The position numbers were made by a program, and so were the translations under genes. A stretch of 64,000 nucleotides of DNA. Source: Stomorhina lunata (lineage: Eukaryota > Arthropoda > Insecta > Diptera > Rhiniidae). The notes below the pieces were generated by a model. The model ran no database searches and had not been told where the DNA came from. It saw only the letters and a program-made list of their open reading frames with translations. Below are positions 34,579 through 46,771 of this stretch, in pieces. The stretch's first letter is position 1, and each line of letters begins with the position of its first letter. Where the stretch lies: positions 104,568,401 to 104,632,400 of the forward strand of contig OW121742.1 in NCBI GenBank assembly GCA_933228675.1. The letters run 5' to 3'.

Positions 34579-36905
34579 AGTTCAGGAAGAGATTTCGAGA
34601 GAATGAGCCCTTAATGTAAAGCATTTTGTTGGAACAGCTAAATTGGTTATGAAAAGAATAATCGATGGAAAAGACATTTGGTATGAGAATTTAAGATGTT
34701 AAGCAATACAAGAGCGAGAAGTTTACTCTACGTACGAATTTTTAGAAAGATTCAATGACAAAAAAAAAAAAAAACTTTACAAAAAGGGAAACACATCAAT
34801 TGCACTTCCCAAATGTTAAAGAACTGTCCCACGGTAAATCTAAGAAGATAACATCCAAAACAAAATTTTCTTAAAAGTTTGGAGAATATTCGCACAAGAT
34901 CGAAGTCCAAAATCTAATCTCGGTCTTTGACCTGATCAGATTGTAAATGAAGGCCATAAGTGAATAAGTGAGCAATTTCTGAGTAAACTCGATATAAAGC
35001 CAGAGAAGTGATCAATAAAGCAATAAGTTTTCAGAGGAGTGGACCCTTTCTCTCTCGAAAGACTGGGAAATATCTAAAAAAAAACAATCAAACAGTCAAG
35101 AGGTTATCTTAACCAAATATCGGAAATAAAGAACTAGCGTTATCGAGCTCAAAGGCGCTGTTCGTTTAGTAATATTTCTAGTACTTTGGCACCCGAAAAT
35201 CTCACCTGTTAGAGTTTAAAATCAGCTTCTCGATTATTGCGTCATACTTAAAATGATGTCGTGCTTTAGTGTTCTACAAATTATTTATTTTTCCTCAGAA
35301 ACTCATCTTAAATTTTGGAATATAGAAAAATATGCCTCATGAGAATGGCTCAAATTTTAATTTCATGTATTTTTTTTTACCATTTTTCTCATAATAATAA
35401 CACTGTGCTAGTGCGAAAAGGTAACAGAGACGAGATATATCTACTAAAAATGATTAGCTGATTTCAATGGAGTTATTCATTTTTCTTTGTTAGCTCAGAT
35501 AAGAAAGATATTTTAATTTTTGTGTGGGATACCCTAACCATATTATTACCATTAAAATTGTCGAACTTTTACCCATATGCCTTCCTTGGAACAGGAATAA
35601 TGTCTACGAAACTTGGTTTAATTCGGAAGATTATTTCGGATATCTCCCATATATAAAATTCACCTGAATTGATTTTTGTGGAGCATATCTTTAGGCTGTG
35701 AAAAATATATTCCTGGAAATCTTTTATATAAGAGGTACCCTAGTTCAGGAAGAGATTTTGAGAGAATGAGCCCTTAATGTAAAGCATTTTGTTGGAACAG
35801 CTAAATTGGTTATGAAAAGAATAATCGAGGGAAAAGACATTTGGTATGAGAATTTAAGATGTTAAGCAATACAAGAGCGAGAAGTTTATTATACGTACGA
35901 ATTTTTAGAAAGATTCAATGACAAAAAAAAACTTTACAAAAAGGGAAACACATCAATTGCGCTTCCCAAATGTTAAAAAAACTGTCCCACGGTAAATCTA
36001 AGAAGATAACATCCAAAACAAAATTTTCTTAAAAGTTTGGAGAATATTCGCACAAAATCGAAGTCCAAATTCTAAAATATTCTCGGTCTTTGACCTGATC
36101 AGACTGTAAATGAAGGCCATAAGTGAATAAGTAAGCAATTTCTGAGTTAACTCGATATAAAGCCAGAGAAGTGATCAATAAAGCAATAAGTTTTCAGAGG
36201 AGTGGACCCTTTCTCTCTCGAAAGACTGGGAAATATCTAAAAAAAAACAATCAAACAGTCAAGAGGTTACCTTAACCAAATATCGGAAATAAAGAACTAG
36301 CGTTATCGAGCTCAAAGGCGCTGTTCGTTTAGTGATATTTCTCGTACTTTGGCACCCGAAGATCTCACCTGTTGGAGTTTAAAATCAGCTTCTCGATTAT
36401 TGCGTCATACTTAAAATGATGTCGTGCTTTAGTGTTCTGCAAATTATTTATTTTTCCTCAGAAACTCATCTTAAATTTTGGAATAGAGAAAAATATGCCT
36501 CATGAGAATGGCTCAAATTTTAATTTCATGTATTTTTTTTACCATTTTTCTCATAATAATAACACTGTGCTAGTGTGAAAAGGTAACAGAGACGAGATAT
36601 ATCTACTAAAAATGATTAGCTGATTTCAATGGTGTTATTCATTTTTCTTTGTTAGCTCAGATAAGAAAGATATTTTAATTTTTTGTGTGGGATACCCTAA
36701 CCATATTATTACCATTAAAATTGTCGAACTTTTACCCATATGCCTTCCTTGGAACAGGAATAATGTCTACGGAACTTGGTTTAATTCGGTCGATTATTTC
36801 GGATATCTCCCATATATAAAATTCACCTGAATTGATTTTTGTGGAGCATATCTTTAGGCTGTGAAAAATCTATTCCTGGAAATCTTTTATATAAGAGGTA
36901 CCCTA
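34579..36905. repeat. 1.16 kb tandem duplication
   Basis: Unit 1 (34579-35741) and unit 2 (35742-36905) both start AGTTCAGGAAGAGATTT and run to GAGGTACCCTAG, with only scattered substitutions and one or two small indels, so the duplication is recent. Each unit contains GAGAATATTCGCACAA-ATCG, then CTTTGACCTGATCAGA, related to the LINE tail at 49395-49480. No intact reading frame. Confidence 0.95.
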
Positions 36906-38188
36906 GATAATGGACCCATATAAACACCAGGGATGGAAGATAGTTTTCTTGATTTTGTACTAAATTTAAAAACAAATTGCACTTTTTAGACCATGATGGT
37001 AACATTTTTTATACAAAATATATTGTTTTAAAAATTGAACAGGTTGGCTTCAAAAAATGGCTCATTTACGGGTATCAAATTCTAAACTATAGAATGGAGG
37101 TTATTTGATCACTTTTGATCCGAAATTCTATTTAAATTTAACAATTGAAGCTTACATTAAAATTTCTTTTGCAGGTTTTTCGTAAATCATGGATTTCGAG
37201 TAGTGAAAATAGTCTTATACCCACTTTTACAGCACAAATTTTATGTACAAGTAAGAAAGTGATATAGTCGGGCTCGATCGATTCAGTGGTAATCTAAACT
37301 ACTATGGTCTGATGAACGATTGTCAACATGTTTAGAAGATTTTGCAATGCTTAGAAAAATATCTTGCGGTATGTTAGCTAGGGTCAAGTATGCGCCGCTT
37401 GTTAGGGGATATTAAAGTTATTTTGAAATGAATATCCAAAATATGAGGTATGGTCAAATATGAAGAATTTCAATTTATGTAAATTATCGCTTTAATTTTG
37501 GGAGATTGTTAATGATAATATCAGAAAAATTAGCCTTTTAAGATTTTTTTAGATGATCGAAAACTGATTAATCATTTTGGTAATCAAATAAAGTTTACAA
37601 AACGACTCACAGAAACCTTTAGATAGCGACTATTTAAAAAAATAGCACAAACAAATTTTGCAAAATGTGCGTAGTCATAATATAATCACCCAAATGATCT
37701 TAATCTGATTGTTATGGTGATAAAAAAAGACCACAAAAAGACTCATGACTTATTGTGGGTGATGTGGCTTAGTTGTTTAGCACGTCGACTGCTAAATTAA
37801 AATTTCTTTTGCAGGTTTTCCGTAAATCATAGATTTCGAGTAATGAAAATAGTCTTATACCCACTTTTACAACACAAATTTTATATACAAGTTAGAAAGT
37901 AATATAGTCGGGCTCGATCGATTCAGTGGTAATCTAATCTACTATGGTCCGATGAACGATTGTCAACATATTTGGAAGATTTTGCAATGCTAAGAAAAAT
38001 ATCTTGCAGTATATTAGCTAGGGTCAAGAATGCACCGCTTGTTAGGGTATATTAAAGTTATTTTGAAATGAAGATCTAAAATGGGAGCTAAGGTCAAATA
38101 TGAAGCATTTCAAGCAAAATATGATACAGTCACTTACAGCGACCCTTTGTATATTATTGCTTAAATTTTCTGAAATTTTAAAAAATTG

Positions 38189-38234
38189 GTACTTACTATG
38201 AGACCTGAACCCTCAGGTCCCATAGTAAGTACCT
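38189..38234. repeat. Hairpin with ~21-base stem, array copy 2
   Basis: GGTACTTACTATG, a one-base mispair, GACCTGA, loop ACCC and the complementary strand ending CATAGTAAGTACC form a strong hairpin. Repeated at 40134-40180. Confidence 0.85.
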
Positions 38235-40133
38235 GAAATAATCAACCTATGTAAACCTATTTCAATAGAAATGTCTTTAAAATTGCACTTGAACTTAAAA
38301 TCAACTAAGAGTCAATCGGAATACGAAAAGTTAGTCTCACACCCATTTCTATCTGTAGTCATAATATAATCACCCAAATGATCTTAATCTGATTGTTCTG
38401 ATGATTAAAAAAGGCCACAAAAAGACTCATCACTTATTGTGGGCGATGTGGCTTAGTTGGTTAGCACGTCGACTACTAAATTAAAATTTCTTTTGCAGGT
38501 TTTCCGTAAATCATAGATTTCGAGTAATGAAAATAGTCTTATACCCACTTTTACAGCACAAATTTTATGTACAAGTAAGAAAGTAATATAGTCGGGCTCG
38601 ACCGATTCGGTGGTAATCTAAACTACTATGGTCTGATGAACGATTGTCAACATATTTGGAAGATTTTGCAATACTTAGAAAAATATCTTGCAGTATATTA
38701 ACTAGGGTCAAGTATGGACCGCTTGTTAGGGGATATTAAAGTAGTTTTTAAATGAAGATCAAAAATGGAGGGTATTGTCAAATATTATTATATTTCAATT
38801 TATGTATATTATAGCTTAAATTTTGGGAGATTGTTGATGTTAATATCAGCAAAATGAATCTTTTAGGATTCCTTTAGATGATCGAAAACTGATTAATCAT
38901 TTTGGTAATCAAATAAAGTTTACAAAACGACTCACAGAAACCTTTAGATAGCGACTATTTAAAAAAAAAGCACAAACAAATTTTGCAAAATGTGCGTAGT
39001 CATAATATAATCACCCAAATGATCTTAATCTGATTGCTGTGGTGATAAAAAAAGGCCACAAAAAGACTCATGACTTATTGTGGGCGATGTGGCTTAGTTG
39101 TTTAGAACGTCGACTACTAAATTAAAATTTCTTTTGCAGGTTTTCCGTAAATCATAGATTTCGAGTATTGAAAATAGTCTTATACCCACTTTTACAGCAC
39201 AAATTTTATGTACAGGTAAGAAAGTAATATAGTCGGGCTCGACCGATTCAGTGGTAATCTAAACTACTATGGTCTGGTGAACGATTGTCAACATATTTAG
39301 AAGATTTTGCAATACTTAGAAAAATATCTTGCTGTATATTAACTAGGGTCAAGTATGGACCGCTTGTTAGGGGATATTAAAGTAGTTTTTAAATGAAGAT
39401 CTAAAATGGAGGGTATTGTCAAATATTATTATATTTCAATTTATGTATATTATAGCTTAAATTTTGGGAGATTGTTGATGTTAATATCAGCAAAGTGAGT
39501 CTTTTAGGATTCCTTTAGATGATCAAAAACTGACTAATCAGCTTGGTGATTAAATAAAGTTTACAAAACGACTCACAGAAACGTTTAGAAAGCGACTATT
39601 TAAAAATAGCACAAACAAATTTTGCAAAATGTGCGTAGTCATAATATAATCACCCAAATGATCTTAATCTGATTGTTATGGTGATAAAAAAAAGGCCACA
39701 AAAAGACTCATGACTTATTGTGGGTGATGTGGCTTAGTTGTTTAGCACGTCGACTACTAAATTAAAATTTATTTTGCAGGTTTTCCGTAAATCATAGATT
39801 TCGAGTAATGAAAATAGTCTTATACCCACTTTTGCAGCACAAATTTTATGTACAAGTAAGAAAGTAATATAGTCGGGCTCGACCGATTCAGTGGTAATCT
39901 AAACTACTATGGTCCGATGAACGATTGTCAACATATTTGGAAGATTTTGCAATGCTAAGAAAAATATCTTGCAGTATATTAGCTAGGGTCAAGTATGCAC
40001 CGCTTGTTGGGGGATATTAAAGTTATTTTGAAATGGAGATCTAAAATGGAGCATTTCAAGCAAAATATGATACAGTCACTTACAGCGACCCTTTGTATAT
40101 TATTGCTTAAATTTTCTGAAATTTTAAAAAATT

Positions 40134-40180
40134 GGTACTTACTACGGGACCTGAACCCTCAGGTCCCATAGTAAGTACCT
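40134..40180. repeat. Hairpin with ~21-base stem, array copy 5
   Basis: Same hairpin as at 38189, with one mispair at a different position (TACTACGGG against CCCATAGTA), so the pairing is kept although the bases differ. Confidence 0.85.
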
Positions 40181-40389
40181 GAAATAATCAACCTATTTAA
40201 ACCTATTTCAATAGAAATGTCTTTAAAATTGCACTTGAACTTAAAATCAACTCAGAGTCAATCGGAATACGAAAAGTTAGTCTCACACCCATTTCTATCT
40301 GTAGTCATAATATAATCACCCAAATGATCTTAATCTGATTGTTTTGATGATTAAAAAAGGCCACAAAAAGACACATCACTTATTGTGGT

Positions 40390-40472
40390 CGATGTGGCTT
40401 AGTTGGTTAGCACGTTGACTACTAAGCATTACATATCATATTCAGAATGGGTTCGATTCTCGGTCTCGTCAC
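40390..40472 (+). pseudogene. tRNA-like sequence (SINE head or tRNA pseudogene)
   Basis: An A-box-like TGGCTTAGTTGG is followed about 40 bases later by a B box GGTTCGATTCT and ends GTCTCGTCACCA. The D and T stems pair only partly and the acceptor stem has at least two mismatches, so a working tRNA is unlikely. It is better read as the RNA polymerase III promoter head of a SINE. The 5' half alone recurs at about 37760, 38447, 39082 and 39722. Confidence 0.6.
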
Positions 40473-40500
40473 CATCAATTTCTGTAATTATTAACGCAAC

Positions 40501-41487
40501 TTCACTGATCTAAAAATATAAATGCTTTATCTTTTTGTTTTAAACAAATCTAGCAAAATGTGTGCAGTCATAATGTAATCATAAAAGTTCAGAAAAACGA
40601 CTCATTAAAGACCTTTTCTCACACAAAAAAATTGTTTTTGTCTTATAATTGATATCATAAACGATAATTTTAATCGTGCAGTGGAGTCAAAAAAGACTCA
40701 TTAAAATTTAAAAAAAATGCCAGCTGAGCACTGGTCGCACAAGTGATTGATTAATGCATATTAATGGTTACTTGTGACGAGAATTTTGAAATTGGGAATC
40801 CATATGATTAAAGCGTGTCTGACATAAGGCAAAGAACGACGTTCTTTTCGTGACATTGGGACGTTGCATTCCCATAATCTAATATTTTATATCAATGATC
40901 TAGAAAAAGTAATCGGTTACTTTTATTTACATCTTTCTTTCCGAAAACTATTTACTTTTCAATTTTTTTTAATTTATTTATTATTACTGAGGTTTATTCT
41001 TTCATATCTTATAAATCTTTTAAAATATCTAAACAACAGAAAAATAAAGAAGAAAAAAATGAATGAAGCTGGTGGGTATTTTATGTTAAAATAAATTTAT
41101 TTAAAAACTAATAATAAAAATGAAAAATTTAACTAAAATTTAGGAAAATATAGAATACTTTTATGTAATAATCGTTTTTGTTTAAACTCATAAATTATAT
41201 TGATTTAATCCATTTTTTGGGGGAGGGGGGGGGGTTAAGAAAAAATTTTCTTTTTTTTTTGTAAATTTTAAATATTTTGTATTTTCTTTTTTGAGATCCT
41301 CAGCTAAGCAAAGACTGTGTATGTGTGTGGTTTCTAAAATTGTAATAAATGAGTAACTGAATTATAAAGCAGGTTCTATCTATATAAATCTGGTCTATAC
41401 TTTAGCTTACTTAAACTAATTCTATAGGTATTTTTAGTAGTATTTTCGTTTAGCTGCTTTTTTTTCTTGTCTTGGCCCTTAAAGAGC
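40501..41487 (-). other. 3' flank and probable 3' untranslated region of the VWC gene
   Basis: Contains a minus-strand AATAAA at 41101-41096, about 390 bases after the stop codon. A pure G run at 41220-41233 (C run in the transcript) is unusual. Nothing coding. Confidence 0.4.
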
Positions 41488-42779
41488 TTAGACATAATCA
41501 TTCATTTTCTTAATATTAGAAGACATGCGATTGAAGTTATCATCAAAATTGGACACGGGTCTATAGGATCTTTGCTTGGCTTTGAGATGTATATTCCAGG
41601 CCGCCAGTATGACAACCAAGACAGACAGGCATCCAATAATGGTATAGAGTAGGTTGTTGTGTTGACTATAACGCATAAGCTCGACTACTTGGGGATAGAC
41701 TTGATAGGTGGCGGGGACTTCTTGGCGACTGCAGGGCTCGGGAGTTGTAGTGCTAGAAAGATTCTCCATTTTGCAAGGGGGTATGGTGGCTGTTGTGGCA
41801 AAATTCAAACTTGAGCTAGAGGTGGTAGCTATAATTTCAATAGGGCTCGAAGTAGTGCTGGGCTTTTCAGTAGTTGTAGTGGTAGAGGAGGTAGTAGTAA
41901 TATTGGTAGGGCTACTGGTAGTCGTGGTTACTAAAGTTGTGGAACTAATGGTACTATTCTCCACTGCTGTGGGTTTAACTGGTTCATTTATGGGCTTTAG
42001 CTCTATATCAGGCTCTACCTGTTCCTCATTTTCATTATAGTCCTCATTGTTATCATAATGATGTCCCGACTCGATCTCATTATCATTATGATCCTCCAAG
42101 TCTGTTTTCTCATCATATTCCTCATCAGCATTGGGCATGGCAAAACCCTCAGGCCAACACACGGGACAACAGCTATCCTTTAACTGGACTTGGCGATTTT
42201 TGGGACAACTTAAGCCCTTGCAGAAAGTAATCATACAATTAGCCTCTCCATTAATGCACTCACAGTCATAGCAACCATCCCGCCAGCTTTGACCATGTTC
42301 AAAGAATGAATTCAAGTTCTTCGAGTGACAAATCGCAGGCTTCTTAATGCCCTCGTCACAGCTTTGATGACACAAACGCTGGCCACCATAACATTTGCAG
42401 CGCTGGCAATTGGTTAGCCAAACATTTTCGGTGTCCTGAACTTCGGTACAGTTGGGCTCTTTTTGACACTCATATTTACCACAACAAGAACCGGGCGTGT
42501 CAATGGACTCGGCTAAGAGTTCTACCACAACTTCACCTTCTTTATGGCAATCGGGTATGTGACAGAGATTGCAGATGCACTTCTTGTTGAGACAGCATTG
42601 CGAAAAGATTTCCTCGGTTATCTGGGAGTTATTGTGGTGGGGTTGAAGCTCGGCTTCTTCATCGACTGCTATTAGAGGTTCGGCTATAAGTTCACGAATG
42701 CTGCTGTCGGAGGGACAGGTTAAGTCTGATAGAGGTGGACACTTGACGCGGTCGCAGGGATGTGGTATGGTGGAGGAGT
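41488..42779 (-). CDS. Last exon of a VWC/cysteine-rich single-pass membrane protein, CRIM1/crimpy-like
   Basis: The minus-strand exon starts after a TATTTCCAG acceptor in phase 1, encodes 429 residues and stops at 41490-41488. Residues 1-210 hold about 34 cysteines in chordin-type modules. These include a clear VWC domain with GQSWRDGCYDCEC, NCMITFCKGLSC and DSCCPVCW. An acidic patch and a Ser/Thr/Pro stalk (runs of TTTSS) follow, likely O-glycosylated. A membrane helix lies at about 374-398 (YTIIGCLSVLVVILAAW) and a 31-residue tail follows, so the topology is type I. VWC modules bind BMP ligands. The layout resembles vertebrate CRIM1 and Drosophila crimpy, a neuronal Gbb antagonist, but the orthology is a guess. 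The 5' exons are not certain; the next exon may be at 46045-46178. Intact. Confidence 0.82.
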
Positions 42780-45700
42780 CTGGAAATAGAGAGAAAAAAT
42801 AGTAAGAAGAGGCTAAGAATTCAAGTTAATATAACAGATTTGTGAATAGGCTATTTAATGGTTTATGAACAAGTCTATTTGTATAAAAATTGGATACGTT
42901 ATATTAAAGGTATTTTGTAAATTGTCTCTGGATTACGAGTTTAGACACAAATAATGGACTATTAAATATTAGACTAAGTACTAGACGCAAATAATGGCCA
43001 ACCTTGATCTAGACCATGCAATAGATTATGACCAACCTTGATCTAGACCATGCAATAGATTATGACTCTGACTTTCAAATATGAACTTAAAATTAAATAG
43101 TCAATCAAAATTTTTTTATCGAAAATTTTTCGATGGCAACATTTTTTAATCAAAAATTTTTCTATAAAAACATTTTTTTATCAAAAATTTTTCTATAGAA
43201 ACATTTTTTTATCAAAAATTTTTCGCTAAAAAAATTTTTTCAAAAATTTTTTGATAAACGAAAAATAGAAAAATTTTCAATAAAAAAAGTTTGCGATAAA
43301 AAATTTTTTTCTATAAAAAAATTTTCGATAAAAAATTCTTTCTATAGAAAAATTTTCGATAAAAATTTTTTTCTAGAATAAATTTTTAGATAAAAACATT
43401 TTTTCAAAAATTTTGCGATAAACGAAAAATAAAAAAATTTTCAATAATAAAGTTTTCGATAAAAAAATTTTTCACAGAAAAAATTTTTCTATAGAAAAAT
43501 TTTGGATAAAAAAATTTTTCTATAGAAAATTTTTCGATAAAAAAATTTTTCTATAGAAAAATTTTCATTAAACAAATTGTTCTATAGAAAAATTTTCGAT
43601 AAAAAAATTTTTCTATAGAAAAATTTTCGATAAAAAAATTTTTCGATAGAAATATTTTCAAAAAAAAAAATTTTTGTTTAGAAAATTTCTCGAAAAAAAA
43701 ATTCTATAGCAAAATTTTCGATAAAAAAATTTTTCCATAAAAAAATTTCGATAAAAAATTCTTTCTATAGAAAAATTTTCGATAGTAAAATTTTTCTATA
43801 GAAAAATTGTTTTATCGAAAAATTTTTTTATATAAAAATTTTTGATAAAAAAATTTTCAAAAAAAATTTTTGATAAAAATTTTTTTTTTCTTCAGAAAAT
43901 TATTCCATAAAAAAATTTTCGATAAAAATATTTTTTTATAGAAAAATTTTCGATTAAAAAATTTTTCTATAGAAAAATTTTCTATAAAAAAATTTTTTTA
44001 TAGAAAAATTTTCAATAAAAAAATTTTTCTATAGAAAAATTTCCGATAAAAAAATTCTTCTATAGAAAAATTTTCGATAAAAATATTTTTCTATAGAAAA
44101 ATTTTCGATTAAAAAATTTTTCTATAGAAAAATTTTAGATAAAAAAATTTTTCTATAGAAAAATTTTAGATAAAAAAATTTTTCTATAGATAAATTTTAG
44201 ATAAAAAAATTTTTCTATAGAAAAATTTTAGATAAAAAAATTTTTCTATAGAAAAATTTTCGATAAAAAAAATTTTCTATAGAAAAATGTTCGATAAAAA
44301 AATGTTTCTATAGAAAAATTTTCGATAAAAAAATGTTTCTATAGAAAAATTTTCGATAAAAGAATTTTTCTATAGAAAATTTTTCGATAAAAAAAATTTT
44401 CTATAGAAAAATTTTTGATAAAAAAATTTTTCTTTAGAAAAATTTTTCTATGGAAAAATTTTCGATAAAAAATTTTTTTTATAGAAAAATTTTCGATAAA
44501 AAATTTTTTTTATAGAAAAATTTTCGATAAAAATTCTTTCTATAGAAAAATTTTCGATAAAAAGTTTTTTCTAAAGAAAAATTTTCGATAAAAAAATTTT
44601 TCTTTAGAAAAATTTTCGATAAAAAAATTTTTTTATAGAAAAATTTTCGATAAAAAAATTTTTCTATAGAAAAATTTTTGATAAAAAATTTTTCTATAGA
44701 AAAATTTTCGATAAAAAATTTTTCTATAGAAAAATTTTCGATAAAAAAATGTTTCGATAAAAAATTTTCGATAAAAAAATGTTTCGATAAAAAATTTTCG
44801 ATAAAAAAATGTTTCGATAAAAAATTTTTCTATAGAAAAATTTTCGATAAAAAAAAATTTTCTATACAAAAATTTTCATTAAAAAAATGTTGCTTTAGAA
44901 AATTTTTCTATAAAAAAATATTTTTAACGAAAATTTTTCTATAAAAAAATTTTTTTAACGAAAATTTTTCTATAGAAAATTTTTTTAACGAAAATTTTTC
45001 TATAGAAAATTTTTTTTTAACGAAAATTTTTCTATAGAAAAATTTTTTTCTATAGAAAAATTTTAGTTAAAAAAATTTTTCTATAGAAAAATTTTAGTTA
45101 AAAAATTTTTCTATAGAAAAATTTTCGTTAAAAAAAATTTCTATAGAAAAATTTTTCTATAGAAAAATTTTCGTAAAAAAAAATTTTCTATAGAAAAATT
45201 TTCGTTAAAAAAATTTTTCTATAGAAAAATTTTCGTTAAAAAAGTTTTTCTATAGAAAAATTTTCGTTAAAAAAGTTTTTCTATAGAAAAATTTTCTAAA
45301 GCAACATTTTTTTAATGAAAATTTTTCTACAGAAAAATTTTTTTAACGAAAATTTTTCTATAGAAAAATTTTTTTAACGAAAATTTTTCTATAGAAAAAT
45401 TTTTTTAACGAAAATTTTTCTTTTTAACGAAAATTTTTTTTTCTATAGAAAAATTTTTGTAACGAAAATTTTTCTATAGAAAAATTTTTTTAACGAAAAT
45501 TTTTCTATAGAAATATTTTTGGAATGAAAATTTTTCTCTAGGAAAATTTTTTGAACGAAAATTTTTCTCTAGGAAAATTTTTTGAACGAAAATTTTTCTC
45601 TAGAAAAATTTTTTTAACGAAAATTTTTCTATAGAAAAATTTTTTTAACGAAAATTTTTCTATAGAAAAATTTTTTTAACGAAAATTTTTCTATAGAAAA

Positions 45701-46044
45701 TTTTTTTTAACGAAAATTTTTTTAACGAAAATTTTTCTATAGAAAAATTTTTTTAACGAAAATTTTTCTATAGAAATATTTTTTTGCCGAAAATTTTCGA
45801 TAAAAAAAAAAATCTATAGAAAAATTTTTTTATCGAAAATTTTTCTGTACTTTTTCGATAAAAAAAAACATTTCAATAGAAAAATTTTCGATAAAAATTT
45901 TTCTATAGAATTTCTTTTTTTTATCGAAAATGAAAAATGGAAAAAGCCTATGGCTTTTATGTGTATTCAGATTCATTAACAATTTCTCTCCCAATTAAAT
46001 TCCTCCAAAAACCCATTTAGAAAATCATAAAAAAATTACTTTAC
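42780..46044 (-). other. Intron of the VWC gene, mostly satellite
   Basis: If the upstream exon is right, this intron is 3.27 kb. Its left 300 bases are unique with a small duplication (CCAACCTTGATCTAGACCAT at 43000 and 43032). From 43105 it is filled by the 31-base array. Confidence 0.4.
43105..45930. repeat. 31-base minisatellite, family B (~90 units), with internal inversions
   Basis: The unit TTTTTCTATAGAAAAA, a 16-base palindrome, plus TTTTCGATAAAAAAA gives a period of 31 (for example 44101 to 44132). Linker variants occur in blocks: CGATA at 43300-44100 and 44240-44870, TAGATA at 44130-44230 and CGTTA from 44900 on. The linker orientation flips: CGTTAAAA at 45060-45290, TTTTAACG at 44920-45030 and 45300-45780. 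Open frames rich in Phe, Tyr, Arg and Lys at 44633-44944 are translations of the array. Confidence 0.95.
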
Positions 46045-46178
46045 ATCGTTTATCGTCTAACACTTCACATGGTTTAATGACATTTTTATTATGACTAAGC
46101 ATTTCATCGAAACTAGATAATTTGAAAAATAAAGATTTCATGATTTCTTCATCAGGAAAATAACAACAATTCGAACCA
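46045..46178 (-). CDS. Possible upstream exon of the VWC gene
   Basis: A minus-strand frame between an AG (46180-46179) and a GTAAAG donor (46044-46039) encodes about 44 residues with SNCCYFPDEEI and KPCEVLDDKR. Ending one base into a codon, it matches the phase-1 start of the 42779 exon. It is cysteine-containing, but the acceptor lacks a good pyrimidine tract. Unsure; RNA evidence would settle it. Confidence 0.3.
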
Positions 46179-46771
46179 CTTAACAATTACTTAAAAAACA
46201 AACAAAAATACGTCTGTCCGGGCGAGCATAAAAAACAAAAAAGTCTAATGACTTTCTTTAAAATTAAAAATAACTATTAAAAAAAGACAAATGAAAACAT
46301 AAAAATCTCTTACAGAAATTACCTCATAGTTTTCTTTAAAAGATATTTTTTTTTTTTTTAAACACTTACAAACACTCATTTTATTACATTGCCTTTAAGA
46401 GTCCATCATTCCCACATACAATTCATTAGTTCTTCGCACAGTCACTCACTCGATCCCTCACTCAGTCCGTCCCTTATTCACTTATTTCCCTTTACATTCA
46501 CTCACTAGCACAAGTGCTAGAATGACAATTTATTTGGCTAATAGAATTTTCATTACATCAACTTTTATGACACAATGAATGCACAACCAAAATCTCCTCC
46601 ATTTACTTCATTCCCTTCCTTCCATTGATTACACTTAACGAAATATATGCATAATTATATATTCTGAAATGTTCAAGATTTTTGTTGTTGTTGTAGTTTT
46701 TATTGTTTTTCTTGAATTGTTTTTTTTTTGTTTTTTGTGTTTTGTATTCAGTTTTCTCTTAACACTTGACT
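46179..46771 (-). other. Possible 5' untranslated/first-exon region of the VWC gene
   Basis: Minus-strand sequence after the promoter candidate has the ACAACAACAACAAAA texture of fly leaders. At 46553 an ATG opens MKILLAK and then meets TAA. The frame continues IVILALVLVSECKG, a signal-peptide-like core, up to a GTAAAG donor. No uninterrupted signal-peptide exon can be claimed. Confidence 0.25.

Larger units (their letters stand above)
37140..40500 (+). repeat. Five-copy tandem array of a 640-684 base composite repeat
   Basis: Copies are marked by TATAGTCGGGCTCGA at 37263, 37903, 38587, 39228 and 39868. Each unit runs from AAATTTCTTTTGCAGGTTTT through ACAAGTAAGAAAGT, a mini-me-like start, to a tRNA-like 5' half (GTGGCTTAGTTGGTTAGCAC). 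In copies 1-4 the next unit begins right after the tRNA-like A box. Only the last copy continues into a B box. Copies 1, 3 and 4 share one central part. Copies 2 and 5 share a different one holding a long hairpin. Confidence 0.92.

Noticed and set aside
38631..38690. Second hammerhead candidate: CTGATGA in each 640-base repeat
   Set aside because: No stem II closes on a GAAA in the right register and no stem I partner lies beside the motif.
40390..40472. Functional tRNA gene
   Set aside because: A and B boxes are present, but the D stem, T stem and acceptor stem have too many mismatches.
44633..44944. Open frames rich in Phe, Tyr, Arg and Lys on both strands
   Set aside because: Direct translations of the 31-base family B array.
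46494..46553. Signal-peptide exon of the VWC gene starting at 46553
   Set aside because: An in-frame TAA follows after seven codons, so the hydrophobic continuation cannot be claimed as coding from this sequence.
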